A program made the translations under genes and the position numbers. Below the pieces are notes generated by a model, which was not told where the DNA came from, did not search any database, and was given only the letters and a program-made list of their open reading frames with translations. 13,417 nt of DNA from NCBI GenBank assembly GCA_937921525.1, contig CAKZUM010000750.1:1-13417 (forward strand), in the 5' to 3' direction. This document shows positions 6,624-13,417 of the stretch, in pieces. Numbering within the stretch: position 1 is the stretch's first letter; every line of letters begins with the position of its first letter. Source of the stretch: an uncultured Saprospiraceae bacterium. Lineage in GTDB: Bacteria; Bacteroidota; Bacteroidia; Chitinophagales; Saprospiraceae.

Positions 6624-6965
6624 ACAATCCAATATCTACTTTATAGTATTTAATAAAGAATCTAAAAGTATACGGTAGTATTTATTACGCTAGAGATGTA
6701 GTAATTAAAAGTTGTCTTGACAAAAATACTCCGACTATATTTTCTAAATATAATCTCTTACATATACTTTCTTAAACCTGCCGAACGTTTCGGTATAAAT
6801 CACATCCATCTCTTTAGACATTCAATCATTCTTTGACAAATCCAATTTTCAAAGAACCAATTTTCATTCATCAAAACTTTACTATAAGCGATACTAGTAC
6901 ATTATACCATTTCATTTATTCTCCATTGTCGTTAGAAAAAACGATTAACTAAAAATAATGTAACT

Positions 6966-7529
6966 ATGTGCTATCCAAAGAGAAAGTCTTTATGGACTCC
7001 CCTCCTACTAGGCGGGCTATTTTTATTAGTTTTATCTGCTTGCCAAAAAGATTTTATTGATCCAATGAATATCGAAGAATCTATTATTGAAACAGGTCCC
7101 AAATCTTATCCTGGAGTAGATGAAGCACTATGGCCGTATTTTGAGCGATTCGAGATAGAGGCTGCTGCACAAAATATAGAAGTTGATTTGATTCAAACAG
7201 AAACAACAGGGGTTATTGAAGATTTAGAAGAAGAAAATGTAGCAGGACTATGTAGCTACTCAACTGATAGACAAAATCATATCATTGAAAATCATATCAC
7301 TATAGATCTAGCGTTCTGGAATCGGTTCAATGATAATATCAAGGAGATGATTGTTTTTCATGAACTTGGACATTGTGTCTTGAGAAGAGGGCACACAGAA
7401 GGGCAACTGGAAAATGGTCGATGTATTAGTATCATGAGAAGTGGCTCGGAACCTTGTCGTGATGCTTATAATGCTGCTACTAAATCTTATTATATTGGTG
7501 AATTATTTCATCCAGAAAGAGCTAAGTGA
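6966..7529 (+). CDS. Putative zinc-metalloprotease lipoprotein
   Basis: The 187-residue protein has a signal peptide with a basic start, a hydrophobic core (12-24) and lipobox LSAC, so Cys26 is the likely lipidation site. The mature domain carries HELGH at 132-136 with a further His at 143, preceded by KEMIVF. That is a HExxH zinc site with a third His seven residues after the second, one more than the metzincin spacing HExxHxxGxxH. CISIM at 153-157 may be the Met-turn seen in metzincin-like enzymes. Extra cysteines at about 96, 137, 153 and 164 may form disulfides. I infer a small cell-surface or periplasmic protease with unknown substrate. It stands alone, after a long non-coding stretch. 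The start is the first ATG before the signal peptide. Confidence 0.75.
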   Translation: MCYPKRKSLWTPLLLGGLFLLVLSACQKDFIDPMNIEESIIETGPKSYPGVDEALWPYFERFEIEAAAQNIEVDLIQTETTGVIEDLEEENVAGLCSYSTDRQNHIIENHITIDLAFWNRFNDNIKEMIVFHELGHCVLRRGHTEGQLENGRCISIMRSGSEPCRDAYNAATKSYYIGELFHPERAK

Positions 7530-7645
7530 AAGGAATTAAATAATTTGAGTCAACTTGCGGAATTTATTATTTCGTTGTTACTAATTAGGATTTTTTTTGA
7601 TTACTTTTAGCCGTGAGACAATGCTCAAAATAAACAGAATAAATT

Positions 7646-8029
7646 ATGGCTAGAAGAAAAGCAAGAATGACCGCCTTCTCTCGTTTAATGCTCTTTATGG
7701 TATTTATTGGTCCATTAGCATATATCGCCGCCTCTTATTATAATGGTCAAGATGGGATTCAGAATATTACTAATGCCGTTCAAAAAGGGAAAGATAAAGT
7801 AAGTACAATTTTATCAGACAAAGAAGAAGCTACTGCCCCCTCCTCTGGTGGCAGTAATATTTCTTCAAAAAGTACGACTAGTATTAATGGAGAAACAGCT
7901 AATCCTTCAACACCCGATCAATCTTATCAAATAAAAAGATTAAAAGCGCAGCTAGAAGAATTGGATTTAGAAAACAGGCAATTGAGAAGAACAATTAGAG
8001 AGTTAAAAGCAGAACTCGAAGCGAAATAA
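7646..8029 (+). CDS. Membrane-anchored coiled-coil protein, unknown function
   Basis: This 127-residue protein has a basic N-terminus (residues 2-7) and one hydrophobic segment (about 14-31). A Ser/Thr-rich, low-complexity linker (about 62-92) leads to a C-terminal charged helix (about 93-127) with Leu/Ile at heptad-like spacing (LKAQLEELDLENRQLRR), predicting a coiled coil. The layout resembles single-pass envelope or division-associated scaffolds, but I cannot name a family. The ATG at 7646 fits the positive-inside rule, placing the N-terminus in the cytoplasm and the coiled coil in the periplasm. The next gene begins 40 bases downstream on the same strand, so co-transcription is possible. 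Confidence 0.68.
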   Translation: MARRKARMTAFSRLMLFMVFIGPLAYIAASYYNGQDGIQNITNAVQKGKDKVSTILSDKEEATAPSSGGSNISSKSTTSINGETANPSTPDQSYQIKRLKAQLEELDLENRQLRRTIRELKAELEAK

Positions 8030-8069
8030 TATTATTGGATTATTTATAATCTTGAGTTTAAATTGTAGC

Positions 8070-9083
8070 ATGGAATTATACCTTGATTCTGCTAATCTAG
8101 CAGAAATAGAAAAAGCTTTTCAATTAGGCTTTATTGATGGATTAACGACAACCCCTACTTTCATGCATCGGGACGGAATTACGGATATTGATGCTACGAT
8201 CTTACAACTTGCTAAGATGGTTCCCACTCTACAAGTAGAAGCTTTAGGAAGGACCGCATCAGAGATAGAGACGGAAGCTAATCGGTTGTTAGATTTAGGT
8301 CTTGATAAATCAACTACTGTATTCAAAATACCAATATCCTTAGAAGGGGCTACTGCTTGTAAGCGATTGACTAGTCAAGGAATGTTGGTCAATATGCATC
8401 TAGTATATACCTTGCAGCAGGCATATATTGCGCTTTCCGCAGGAGCGACTTATGTATGCCCTTTGGTGGGCCGTTTACAGGATCAAGGGCAGGATGCTTT
8501 GCAGTTGGTGCAGCACTGTGTGGAGGCAGTAAATAAATATCAATATCCATCCAAAATTATGTTTTCCTCTGTTCGGCATCCAGAACATGTACGTAATGCT
8601 TTAAACATAGGGGTACATGCGTGTACAATTCCGTGGAAGGTATTGCAACATTTAGCCTCTAATCATTTTACTGATATTGGTACGAAGCAATTTTTTGAAC
8701 ATACCCGCCTCATCACTTTAAAAGTTCGAGAGGTCATGCGACATCAAAACACGACTATTTCCACCGAACAAACGATTATGGAAGCACTCGTTAAAATGAC
8801 TACCTCCAAGTTGGGTGCTATCACCTTAATCAATGCGCAAGGCAAAGTGCATGGTGTTTTTACAGATGGCGACTTACGCCGCTTATTAGAAAAGGAAGGC
8901 GAAGGCGTATTGAAGAAAACATTGAATCAATTACCTTTTGGGGCACCTAAATCTATTCCTATGGAAGCTTCGTTAATGGAAGCTTCTCAGGTATTTAAAA
9001 CGCATAAAGTAGATACCCTGGTTGTAATGAACGGCGATCAAGCTGTGGGCATGTTGGATATTCAGGATTTGTTGGAGTTGTAA
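8070..9083 (+). CDS. Transaldolase/FSA-like domain fused to a CBS pair
   Basis: The N-terminal 215 residues resemble fructose-6-phosphate aldolase/small transaldolase: MELYLDSANL (Asp6), TVFKIPIS with the Schiff-base Lys86, VGRLQDQG (132-139) and a Ser-containing strand near 166. The normally conserved Asn of TTNPS is Thr28 here (TTTPT), and the Tyr before the Arg segment is Leu, so activity or substrate may differ. Residues 218-337 form two CBS motifs. The first contains GVFTDGDLRRLLEK (262-275), the hallmark of CBS domains in KdsD/KpsF arabinose-5-phosphate isomerases, which instead carry an SIS domain. I infer a sugar-phosphate enzyme regulated by a nucleotide or sugar ligand. The ATG at 8070 is chosen over a TTG at 8052 because it matches the family N-terminus exactly. 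Confidence 0.85.
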   Translation: MELYLDSANLAEIEKAFQLGFIDGLTTTPTFMHRDGITDIDATILQLAKMVPTLQVEALGRTASEIETEANRLLDLGLDKSTTVFKIPISLEGATACKRLTSQGMLVNMHLVYTLQQAYIALSAGATYVCPLVGRLQDQGQDALQLVQHCVEAVNKYQYPSKIMFSSVRHPEHVRNALNIGVHACTIPWKVLQHLASNHFTDIGTKQFFEHTRLITLKVREVMRHQNTTISTEQTIMEALVKMTTSKLGAITLINAQGKVHGVFTDGDLRRLLEKEGEGVLKKTLNQLPFGAPKSIPMEASLMEASQVFKTHKVDTLVVMNGDQAVGMLDIQDLLEL

Positions 9084-9141
9084 GAACTAAGTTGAGCGAC
9101 ACTTTGAAAGTATCGCCCAACTTTATCCTTACAACTCCAAC
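9071..9141. terminator. Nested palindrome, likely bidirectional terminator
   Basis: Outer arms GTTGGAGTTGTAAG (9071-9084) and CTTACAACTCCAAC (9128-9141) are perfectly complementary over 14 bp, and the left arm includes the last codons and stop of the aldolase-CBS gene. An inner hairpin (9089-9123) pairs AAGTTG/CAACTT, GCGA/TCGC and ACTTT/AAAGT with two mismatched positions. A further small hairpin GTCTA/TAGAC follows (9145-9158). The position between convergent genes suits a bidirectional terminator, though long T-runs are absent. Confidence 0.62.
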
Positions 9142-9165
9142 CTTGTCTAATCCTAGACGAATAGC

Positions 9166-10212
9166 CTACAACTCACACCCACCTTCAAAACCAGTAGCAT
9201 CAAAATTACTTTCTAAATAACCTTTATTATCTCCCTGTATCGCTTCCACAATCAACACATTATTCGCCCCATTTCTAATAGGACTACAGTATTCTAATAA
9301 GTAGTAACTATTTGATTCTGCTTGAACAAAAGAGGCAATTTCTTGAAAAGTAGCGGACAACTCATTGACTTTACTAATATTAACAAAACGATCTCTTCCA
9401 AATTTCTCTAAATCCTCTTTATTAATTTCTGATCCTAGTCCAACCGTGAAGAAGCTAATCGCTGAATTACTTTCATTCACCGCATCATAAGCATTTTGCT
9501 TGGACACTCGATTCGCTCGATCTTTACCATCTGTAAATAAAACTATAGAGACTCCAGAGACACCTGAATTATCATTCAATATGGTATTCGCTTTTTGCGC
9601 AATAGAGGCTACTGCTCCATATAAGTTGGTAGAGTTATCTTCACTTAGGTCTGTTTTGATTTTATCTATACTTTCTAGTATAGATTCTTTATTAAAAGTC
9701 GGAGCTATTAGTTCGTGCAAATCCGCTGCCCCATCAAACCACCATACACCTATTTTATTAAGGGAAGTTTCCGTCGGGTCAATTTCGTTAATGAGCGTCC
9801 GAGTAGCTTCTTTCAGTTCTTCTTGGAAGGTGATGACGCTACCACTCAAATCCAATAATATTAAGGTATGCTGTATAAAAGATCGCTGCTCTCTTTGGAT
9901 AGAACGAAGGGCTTCAAATTCAGAAATGGGTTGCAGACAAGAATTACTTTGAGTTTGTTCGTAAATATTAAAATTAGCTTCTGTTAACCCCGGTATAGGT
10001 TGACCATCTTTATCATCTAATTTAAATCGAATAGAAATTTTGGATGGCACGCTTGTCTGTGTTTCCGATAATTGGGTAAATACCAATTTTCCATCGGTAC
10101 GTCTCCAACAATCATCTGATTGTACTTCTGTTGGCATATCTTCACCCTTACCTCCGCAGGCTGTTAGAATAGCTAAGGTAAACGCTAGCGTGATATAAGA
10201 GAATAGTTTCAT
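9166..10212 (-). CDS. von Willebrand factor A domain lipoprotein
   Basis: The 348-residue protein has a signal peptide (about 2-18) and lipobox LTAC with Cys19 as the lipidation site. A beta-rich region (about 55-110) with GQPIPGLTEANFNIYE is typical of the segment preceding VWA domains in such lipoproteins. The VWA domain (about 115-300) has a complete metal-ion-dependent adhesion site: DLSGS (121-125), Thr195 in STNLYGA and Asp228 in LFTDGKD. The C-terminal part (about 303-348) has a few Cys. VWA domains bind protein ligands through the metal; the partner here is unknown, and surface or periplasmic location is inferred from the lipobox. The gene converges with the aldolase-CBS gene and diverges from the HNH gene. 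The start ATG at 10212 directly precedes the signal peptide. Confidence 0.85.
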   Translation of the reverse strand: MKLFSYITLAFTLAILTACGGKGEDMPTEVQSDDCWRRTDGKLVFTQLSETQTSVPSKISIRFKLDDKDGQPIPGLTEANFNIYEQTQSNSCLQPISEFEALRSIQREQRSFIQHTLILLDLSGSVITFQEELKEATRTLINEIDPTETSLNKIGVWWFDGAADLHELIAPTFNKESILESIDKIKTDLSEDNSTNLYGAVASIAQKANTILNDNSGVSGVSIVLFTDGKDRANRVSKQNAYDAVNESNSAISFFTVGLGSEINKEDLEKFGRDRFVNISKVNELSATFQEIASFVQAESNSYYLLEYCSPIRNGANNVLIVEAIQGDNKGYLESNFDATGFEGGCEL

Positions 10213-10563
10213 AGTGTGTATCTATTGAAAATTAGCAAGCTTAAAGTTTGATTATAACTAATACGTTAATTGAACTAAAGAGTTGGAGGTGTATGTTGAA
10301 TTTTTAAAGATTCAATCTATCTTTTTGTAGAAGATGATATACCAACGATGTATGTATATAACTAAGTTCACCCTATATGCTTTTTATAATTAACTTTCTC
10401 TATTTTTTGCATCTTTTCAGCCTTTATTCTATTTTTTCATATAAATCTTACACCTAAACTTAAAATTAGTTTATAAAAATATGATTGTCTGGAAATGATT
10501 TTTATATTTATCAAATGGTGATAAATCTAGATAATCAAGTCAAATGAAGAAAAAAAATAGACT
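10213..10563. other. 351-base divergent intergenic region
   Basis: This AT-rich spacer between the VWA gene (minus) and the HNH gene (plus) must hold both promoters. It includes a TTGAAT/ATTCAA inverted repeat (10296-10301, 10310-10315) and the perfect 7-bp repeat listed at 10506-10526. I see no ORF, no RNA gene and no clear -7/-33 pair. Confidence 0.5.
10506..10526. promoter_or_regulatory. Operator-like inverted repeat before the HNH gene
   Basis: ATTTATC (10506-10512) and GATAAAT (10520-10526) form a perfect 7-bp inverted repeat with a 7-base spacer, ending 37 bases before the HNH start codon. The arm size and position fit a dimeric regulator site close to the promoter. The HNH protein has an HTH-like N-terminus, so autoregulation is possible, but this is a guess. 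Confidence 0.35.
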
Positions 10564-11334
10564 ATGAAGAGAAGGCGTTGGACACAAGATGAATTTATCG
10601 TTGTATTCAATTTGTATTTAAAATTACCTTTTGGTAAAATGCATTCAAGAACAATAGAGGTCATTGAAATGGCTAACTTAATTGATCGAACGCCTTCAGC
10701 AATTGCAATGAGACTTGTAAATTTTGCCTCAGTTGATCCATTCCATCAAAACAGAGGAATTAAAGGGTTAGATGGTGGAAAAAAACAATGTAAACCCATT
10801 TTTGAAAAGTACATTAATGATAGAGAAAATCTAATGTATGAAAGTGAAAAAATCTTAGCAAGACTTGAAGGAAAAGAACTTGATGAAAAATACAAAGAAA
10901 ATTTGTTTGATATAAATGATTACGATGGATTAACCAAAGAAAGAATCGTAAAAACAAGAGTTAATCAAAGCCTTTTTAGAAAAATCGTTTTATCCAATTA
11001 TAATACAAAATGTGCGATTTCAGAGATAGACATTCCAGCTTTATTAGTTGCAAGCCATATTAAGCCTTGGTCTGAAGATGAAGCTAATAGACTCAATCCA
11101 TCAAATGGAATTTGCTTAAACAATTTATATGATAAAGCATTTGATAGAGGGTTGATCGGAATAAATTCTGACTATTCAATTCTGTTTTCAGATCAATTAA
11201 AAAATAAGTATAAGAAAGACTACTTTAAAAAATACTTTGAGCCTATTGAATACAAAAAAATAATCCTACCAGAGAAATTTTTGCCAGAAATCAGTTTTTT
11301 AGAATACCATTTAGAACACTGTTTTAAAAAATAA
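10564..11334 (+). CDS. HNH endonuclease (restriction-like)
   Basis: The 256-residue protein has an N-terminal domain (about 1-65) with RTPSAIAMRLVNFASVDP (42-59), a helix-turn-helix-like block common in predicted HNH restriction-type nucleases. A charged linker follows. The nuclease domain (about 135-215) contains CAIS (150-153), ASHIKPWS (163-170, His165), and NPSNGICLNNLYDKAFDRG (178-196), giving the His, Asn and His/Asp-like positions of the HNH_2 type. DNA cleavage is expected from family. No methyltransferase lies nearby, so it is not a classical restriction-modification pair in this window; it may target modified or phage DNA. A 74-codon gene follows after four bases. The region is visibly richer in A+T than the flanking metabolic genes, hinting at acquisition. 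Confidence 0.82.
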   Translation: MKRRRWTQDEFIVVFNLYLKLPFGKMHSRTIEVIEMANLIDRTPSAIAMRLVNFASVDPFHQNRGIKGLDGGKKQCKPIFEKYINDRENLMYESEKILARLEGKELDEKYKENLFDINDYDGLTKERIVKTRVNQSLFRKIVLSNYNTKCAISEIDIPALLVASHIKPWSEDEANRLNPSNGICLNNLYDKAFDRGLIGINSDYSILFSDQLKNKYKKDYFKKYFEPIEYKKIILPEKFLPEISFLEYHLEHCFKK

Positions 11335-11338
11335 ATAT

Positions 11339-11563
11339 ATGAGTTACACATTAACAGCTTTATTTATTGAAATCGATAATAAATTTAAATTTCATAGATA
11401 TTTTTGGGAAGGTATTGATGCGTTTTATTATGGTGAAAGTTCTTCAATTTTAATACATGAAAAAATAACTGGTTATAAATTAGAAAAGCATCAAATCGAT
11501 AATTTTGATTTTACAAATGAAAATGCCTACTATAAAGTAGCCAATCATTATGAAGTAATTTAA
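11339..11563 (+). CDS. Small acidic companion of the HNH nuclease
   Basis: This 74-residue protein is unknown to me. It is rich in aromatic residues and mildly acidic (about 11 Asp/Glu against 7 Lys/Arg), with no signal peptide or membrane segment, so it is probably cytoplasmic. Its ATG lies four bases after the stop of the HNH gene, which implies a shared transcript and likely translational coupling. Small acidic proteins next to nucleases are sometimes inhibitors or specificity partners, but no motif here supports that directly. It could also be an unrelated cassette gene. The coding case rests on position, the length of the open frame and amino acid make-up. Confidence 0.6.
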   Translation: MSYTLTALFIEIDNKFKFHRYFWEGIDAFYYGESSSILIHEKITGYKLEKHQIDNFDFTNENAYYKVANHYEVI

Positions 11564-11662
11564 TCTGATTATCTCTTTTCAATATTTCACTTAAAAACAC
11601 GGAAAATTATTCCCTAAAATACCCAACCGTATTAGACTCCTCTACCCTTAGCAAAAGTTTAC

Positions 11663-11670
11663 TAAATTTA
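11663..11670 (+). promoter_or_regulatory. Weak -7 box candidate for mvaD
   Basis: TAAATTTA differs from TAnnTTTG at one position and sits about 20 bases before the mvaD start codon. In an AT-rich spacer such a match is easily accidental. Confidence 0.22.
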
Positions 11671-11689
11671 CAGCAAACTATCTACTAGA

Positions 11690-12772
11690 ATGTATAACAA
11701 CACTTCCTTATTATTACACTCCGACGATTTCAAGCCCAATACAATCAATTGGAAAAGTCCATCTAATATAGCCATCATAAAGTATTGGGGAAAACATGGG
11801 GTACAGTTGCCTCAAAATCCTTCCATTAGCTTCACTTTGGAAAATGCTTTCACACAAACCGTGCTAAGTTATAAACCAAAGGAATCAAAAGAAAATGGCA
11901 TTTCTTTAGCCTTCTTTTTCCACGATGAACCTAACGAAGCATTTAGAGGAAAAGTGTATACTTTTCTAGAAAGTCTGCTGCCTATCTTTCCTTTTTTGAA
12001 TCAACTTGACTTAACGATTCATTCTTACAATTCTTTTCCTCATTCCGCAGGGATTGCTTCTTCTGCTTCTAGTATGAGTGCATTAGCTTTGTGCCTTTGT
12101 ACTTTGGAAGATGAATTATTTAAGACCTTGCAAGATGATGTGGCTTTTGATCAGAAGGTTTCTTATATCGCTCGTTTGGGTTCGGGTAGTGCATGCAGGT
12201 CCGTCTATCCTAAAATGGCACTTTGGGGAGAAACAGCAGGTGTAGCGGAAGCCTCTGATCTATATGCGATTCCGCAAGCGGATGCCATTCATGAGGTTTT
12301 TCATGATTTTCATGATGATATTTTAATTGCTAGTAAAGCAGAAAAGAGTGTATCTAGTCGAGCGGGTCATGCCTTGATGGAAGGAAACAGCTATGCTGCG
12401 CCAAGGTTTCAGCAAGCTAAAGATCGTTTAGCTAGATTAAGAATTGCCTTAAAAGAAGGGGATGTAGATACCTTTGGAACGATTGCAGAAAACGAAGCAT
12501 TAACGCTACATGCCTTGATGATGACGTCTGACCCGTCCTACATACTCATGCAGCCTAGTACTTTGCAGATGATTGAAAAACTAAGAAATTATCGAAAAGA
12601 AACTGGGAATCCTATTTATTTTAGCTTAGATGCTGGACCCAATTTACATGTACTTTATCCTGAGCGAATTATTCACGAAGTACGACCATTCATAGAAGGT
12701 GAGTTAGTTCCTTTATGTGAGGAAGAGGCATGGATTTCTGATTGGGTGGGTGATGGTCCTGAGCAGGTTTAA
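11690..12772 (+). CDS. mvaD: Diphosphomevalonate decarboxylase
   Basis: The enzyme converts mevalonate 5-diphosphate to isopentenyl diphosphate with ATP, the last step of the mevalonate route to isoprenoids, in the cytoplasm. The 360-residue GHMP-kinase-fold protein has PSNIAIIKYWGK (24-35), NPSISFTL (43-50) and the nucleotide loop AGIASSASSM (120-129). GSGSACRS (164-171, Arg170) is present and the catalytic Asp314 stands in SLDAGPN. AENEALTLHALMM (266-278) is also family-typical. The length is normal for the family, so the whole enzyme appears present. Its occurrence agrees with a mevalonate-using Bacteroidota host. The gene stands between the HNH pair and lpxH, spaced 126 and 66 bases away. 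No Shine-Dalgarno sequence precedes the start. Confidence 0.95.
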   Translation: MYNNTSLLLHSDDFKPNTINWKSPSNIAIIKYWGKHGVQLPQNPSISFTLENAFTQTVLSYKPKESKENGISLAFFFHDEPNEAFRGKVYTFLESLLPIFPFLNQLDLTIHSYNSFPHSAGIASSASSMSALALCLCTLEDELFKTLQDDVAFDQKVSYIARLGSGSACRSVYPKMALWGETAGVAEASDLYAIPQADAIHEVFHDFHDDILIASKAEKSVSSRAGHALMEGNSYAAPRFQQAKDRLARLRIALKEGDVDTFGTIAENEALTLHALMMTSDPSYILMQPSTLQMIEKLRNYRKETGNPIYFSLDAGPNLHVLYPERIIHEVRPFIEGELVPLCEEEAWISDWVGDGPEQV

Positions 12773-12774
12773 AT

Positions 12775-12830
12775 AATGATGAATGAAAAATGATGAATGA
12801 TTCATCATTTCTAATTCATCATTCATCATT
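12775..12830. repeat. ATGAATGA-type nested inverted repeat before lpxH
   Basis: AATGATGAATGA (12775-12786) pairs perfectly with TCATTCATCATT (12819-12830). Inside, AATGATGAAT (12789-12798) and ATTCATCATT (12800-12809) form a perfect 10-bp palindrome around one base. The whole spacer between mvaD and lpxH is built from the ATGA/TCAT unit. It may be a terminator for mvaD, with T-rich sequence immediately following, or a simple-sequence repeat. Confidence 0.6.
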
Positions 12831-12838
12831 TAAAAAAT

Positions 12839-13417
12839 ATGGTTTACTTCGCTTCTGATTTTCACTTAGGGGTCAACGCAAATAAGGCTAGCCAAGAAAG
12901 AGAACGACAATTAGTGCGTTGGCTGGATTTAATCAAACAGGATGCAGAGGCGATTTATTTAGTAGGGGATTTATTCTTTTGGTTTGAATATAAAAGAGCT
13001 ATCCCTAAAGGATATGTCCGCTTTTTAGGAAAACTTGCAGAGATTAGCGATAGTGGTATTCCTATTTACTTCTTCACGGGTAATCATGATATGTGGATGT
13101 TCAATTATTTTGAAGAGGAACTAGGTATTACAACGCACAGACAACCTATTGTTACGCAGATTAAAGGAAAGACCTTTTTTATTGGACATGGCGATGGAAA
13201 AGGACCGAGTGATTATGGATATAAGCGACTAAAAAAAATATTTGCTAGTCCGCTCTGTCAATGGTTATTCGAAAGGCTTCATCCAAATTTTGGCATTTGG
13301 TTAGCTGAAAAATGGATTGCAAAAAGCAAAGGTAAAAAACCAGCACCACCTACTTTCCGATCCATTGACAAAGAATGGATTTATCAATATGCTAATCGAA
13401 AATCTACTCAGATTACT
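12839..13417 (+). CDS. lpxH: UDP-2,3-diacylglucosamine hydrolase-like, 5' part
   Basis: The first 193 codons are open to the window edge. The product is a metallophosphoesterase: SDFHLG (Asp7, His9), VGDLFFWFE (42-50, Asp44), TGNHDMW (80-86, Asn82, His83) and GHGDG (116-120, His117). The order and the GDLFFWFEY segment match the LpxH group, which cleaves UDP-2,3-diacylglucosamine to lipid X and UMP at the inner membrane in lipid A synthesis. A YGYKRLKKIF stretch (126-135) after the last metal motif agrees with LpxH-type insertions. The remaining C-terminus lies outside. The ATG at 12839 directly precedes the DxH strand. It shares a strand with mvaD, 66 bases upstream, but a palindrome separates them. 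Confidence 0.85.
   Translation, partial: MVYFASDFHLGVNANKASQERERQLVRWLDLIKQDAEAIYLVGDLFFWFEYKRAIPKGYVRFLGKLAEISDSGIPIYFFTGNHDMWMFNYFEEELGITTHRQPIVTQIKGKTFFIGHGDGKGPSDYGYKRLKKIFASPLCQWLFERLHPNFGIWLAEKWIAKSKGKKPAPPTFRSIDKEWIYQYANRKSTQIT

Larger units (their letters stand above)
6346..6965. other. 620-base gene-free stretch
   Basis: No ORF worth calling was found on either strand. The left end holds the rloA leader and a possible promoter, plus a small TCACA-gtt-TGTGA hairpin (6413-6425) followed by six T residues. The middle holds a hairpin-rich segment listed separately (6510-6623). The right part has a small CCGAA/TTCGG hairpin (6781-6793) and the direct repeat CCAATTTTCA (6842-6851, 6857-6866). 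The promoter of the gene at 6966 must lie near the right end, but I cannot place it. Confidence 0.5.

Noticed and set aside
8052..8069. TTG start giving six extra residues on the aldolase-CBS protein
   Set aside because: The ATG at 8070 matches the family N-terminus MELYLD exactly, and the extra residues have no support.
9500..9952. 150-codon plus-strand open frame antisense to the VWA gene
   Set aside because: It opposes the intact VWA domain with its metal-site motifs. The Ser-rich, Leu-rich product looks like antisense translation.

Overview
The window is about 13.4 kb of AT-rich bacterial chromosome and most likely comes from the phylum Bacteroidota, perhaps a Saprospira/Aureispira-like or flavobacterial relative. 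The case rests on a mevalonate-pathway decarboxylase, an LpxH-type lipid A enzyme, several lipoproteins with short lipoboxes, starts without Shine-Dalgarno sequences, and matches to the Bacteroidota -7 promoter box TAnnTTTG. The genus is a guess.

Layout: (1) Positions 1-136, minus strand, look like the 5' part of a group II intron, starting six bases after the U-tract of an intrinsic terminator (143-177) that ends a Bax-inhibitor-1/YccA-family membrane protein gene (201-944, minus). (2) Housekeeping block on the plus strand: purD (purine synthesis), a small lipoprotein, and pdxA (vitamin B6). Palindromic, MITE-like or REP-like repeats lie before purD and between the lipoprotein gene and pdxA. 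(3) An accessory two-gene operon on the minus strand (4479-6345) encodes an AAA15-family ATPase and an RloB-family protein with TOPRIM-like acidic motifs, resembling ATPase+TOPRIM anti-phage systems. It is followed by a 620-base gene-free stretch with a candidate folded RNA or cruciform, part of which recurs inverted on the far side of the operon. (4) A lipoprotein with a zinc-protease motif, a membrane-anchored coiled-coil protein, and an unusual fusion of a transaldolase/fructose-6-phosphate-aldolase-like domain to a KdsD-like CBS pair. (5) A 71-base nested palindrome separates that gene from a convergent von Willebrand factor A lipoprotein gene. (6) A second accessory patch holds an HNH endonuclease and a 74-residue companion four bases downstream. 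(7) mvaD (isoprenoid synthesis), then the first 193 codons of an lpxH-like gene that runs off the right edge.

Core metabolic genes are thus interleaved with two probable defence islets and several small palindromic repeats. The most unusual items are the aldolase-CBS fusion, the ATPase/RloB pair with its flanking related repeats, the intron abutting a terminator, and the nested palindrome at 9071-9141. Nothing here proves a wholly new system. The HNH plus small-protein pair and the aldolase-CBS fusion are the best candidates for undescribed function.
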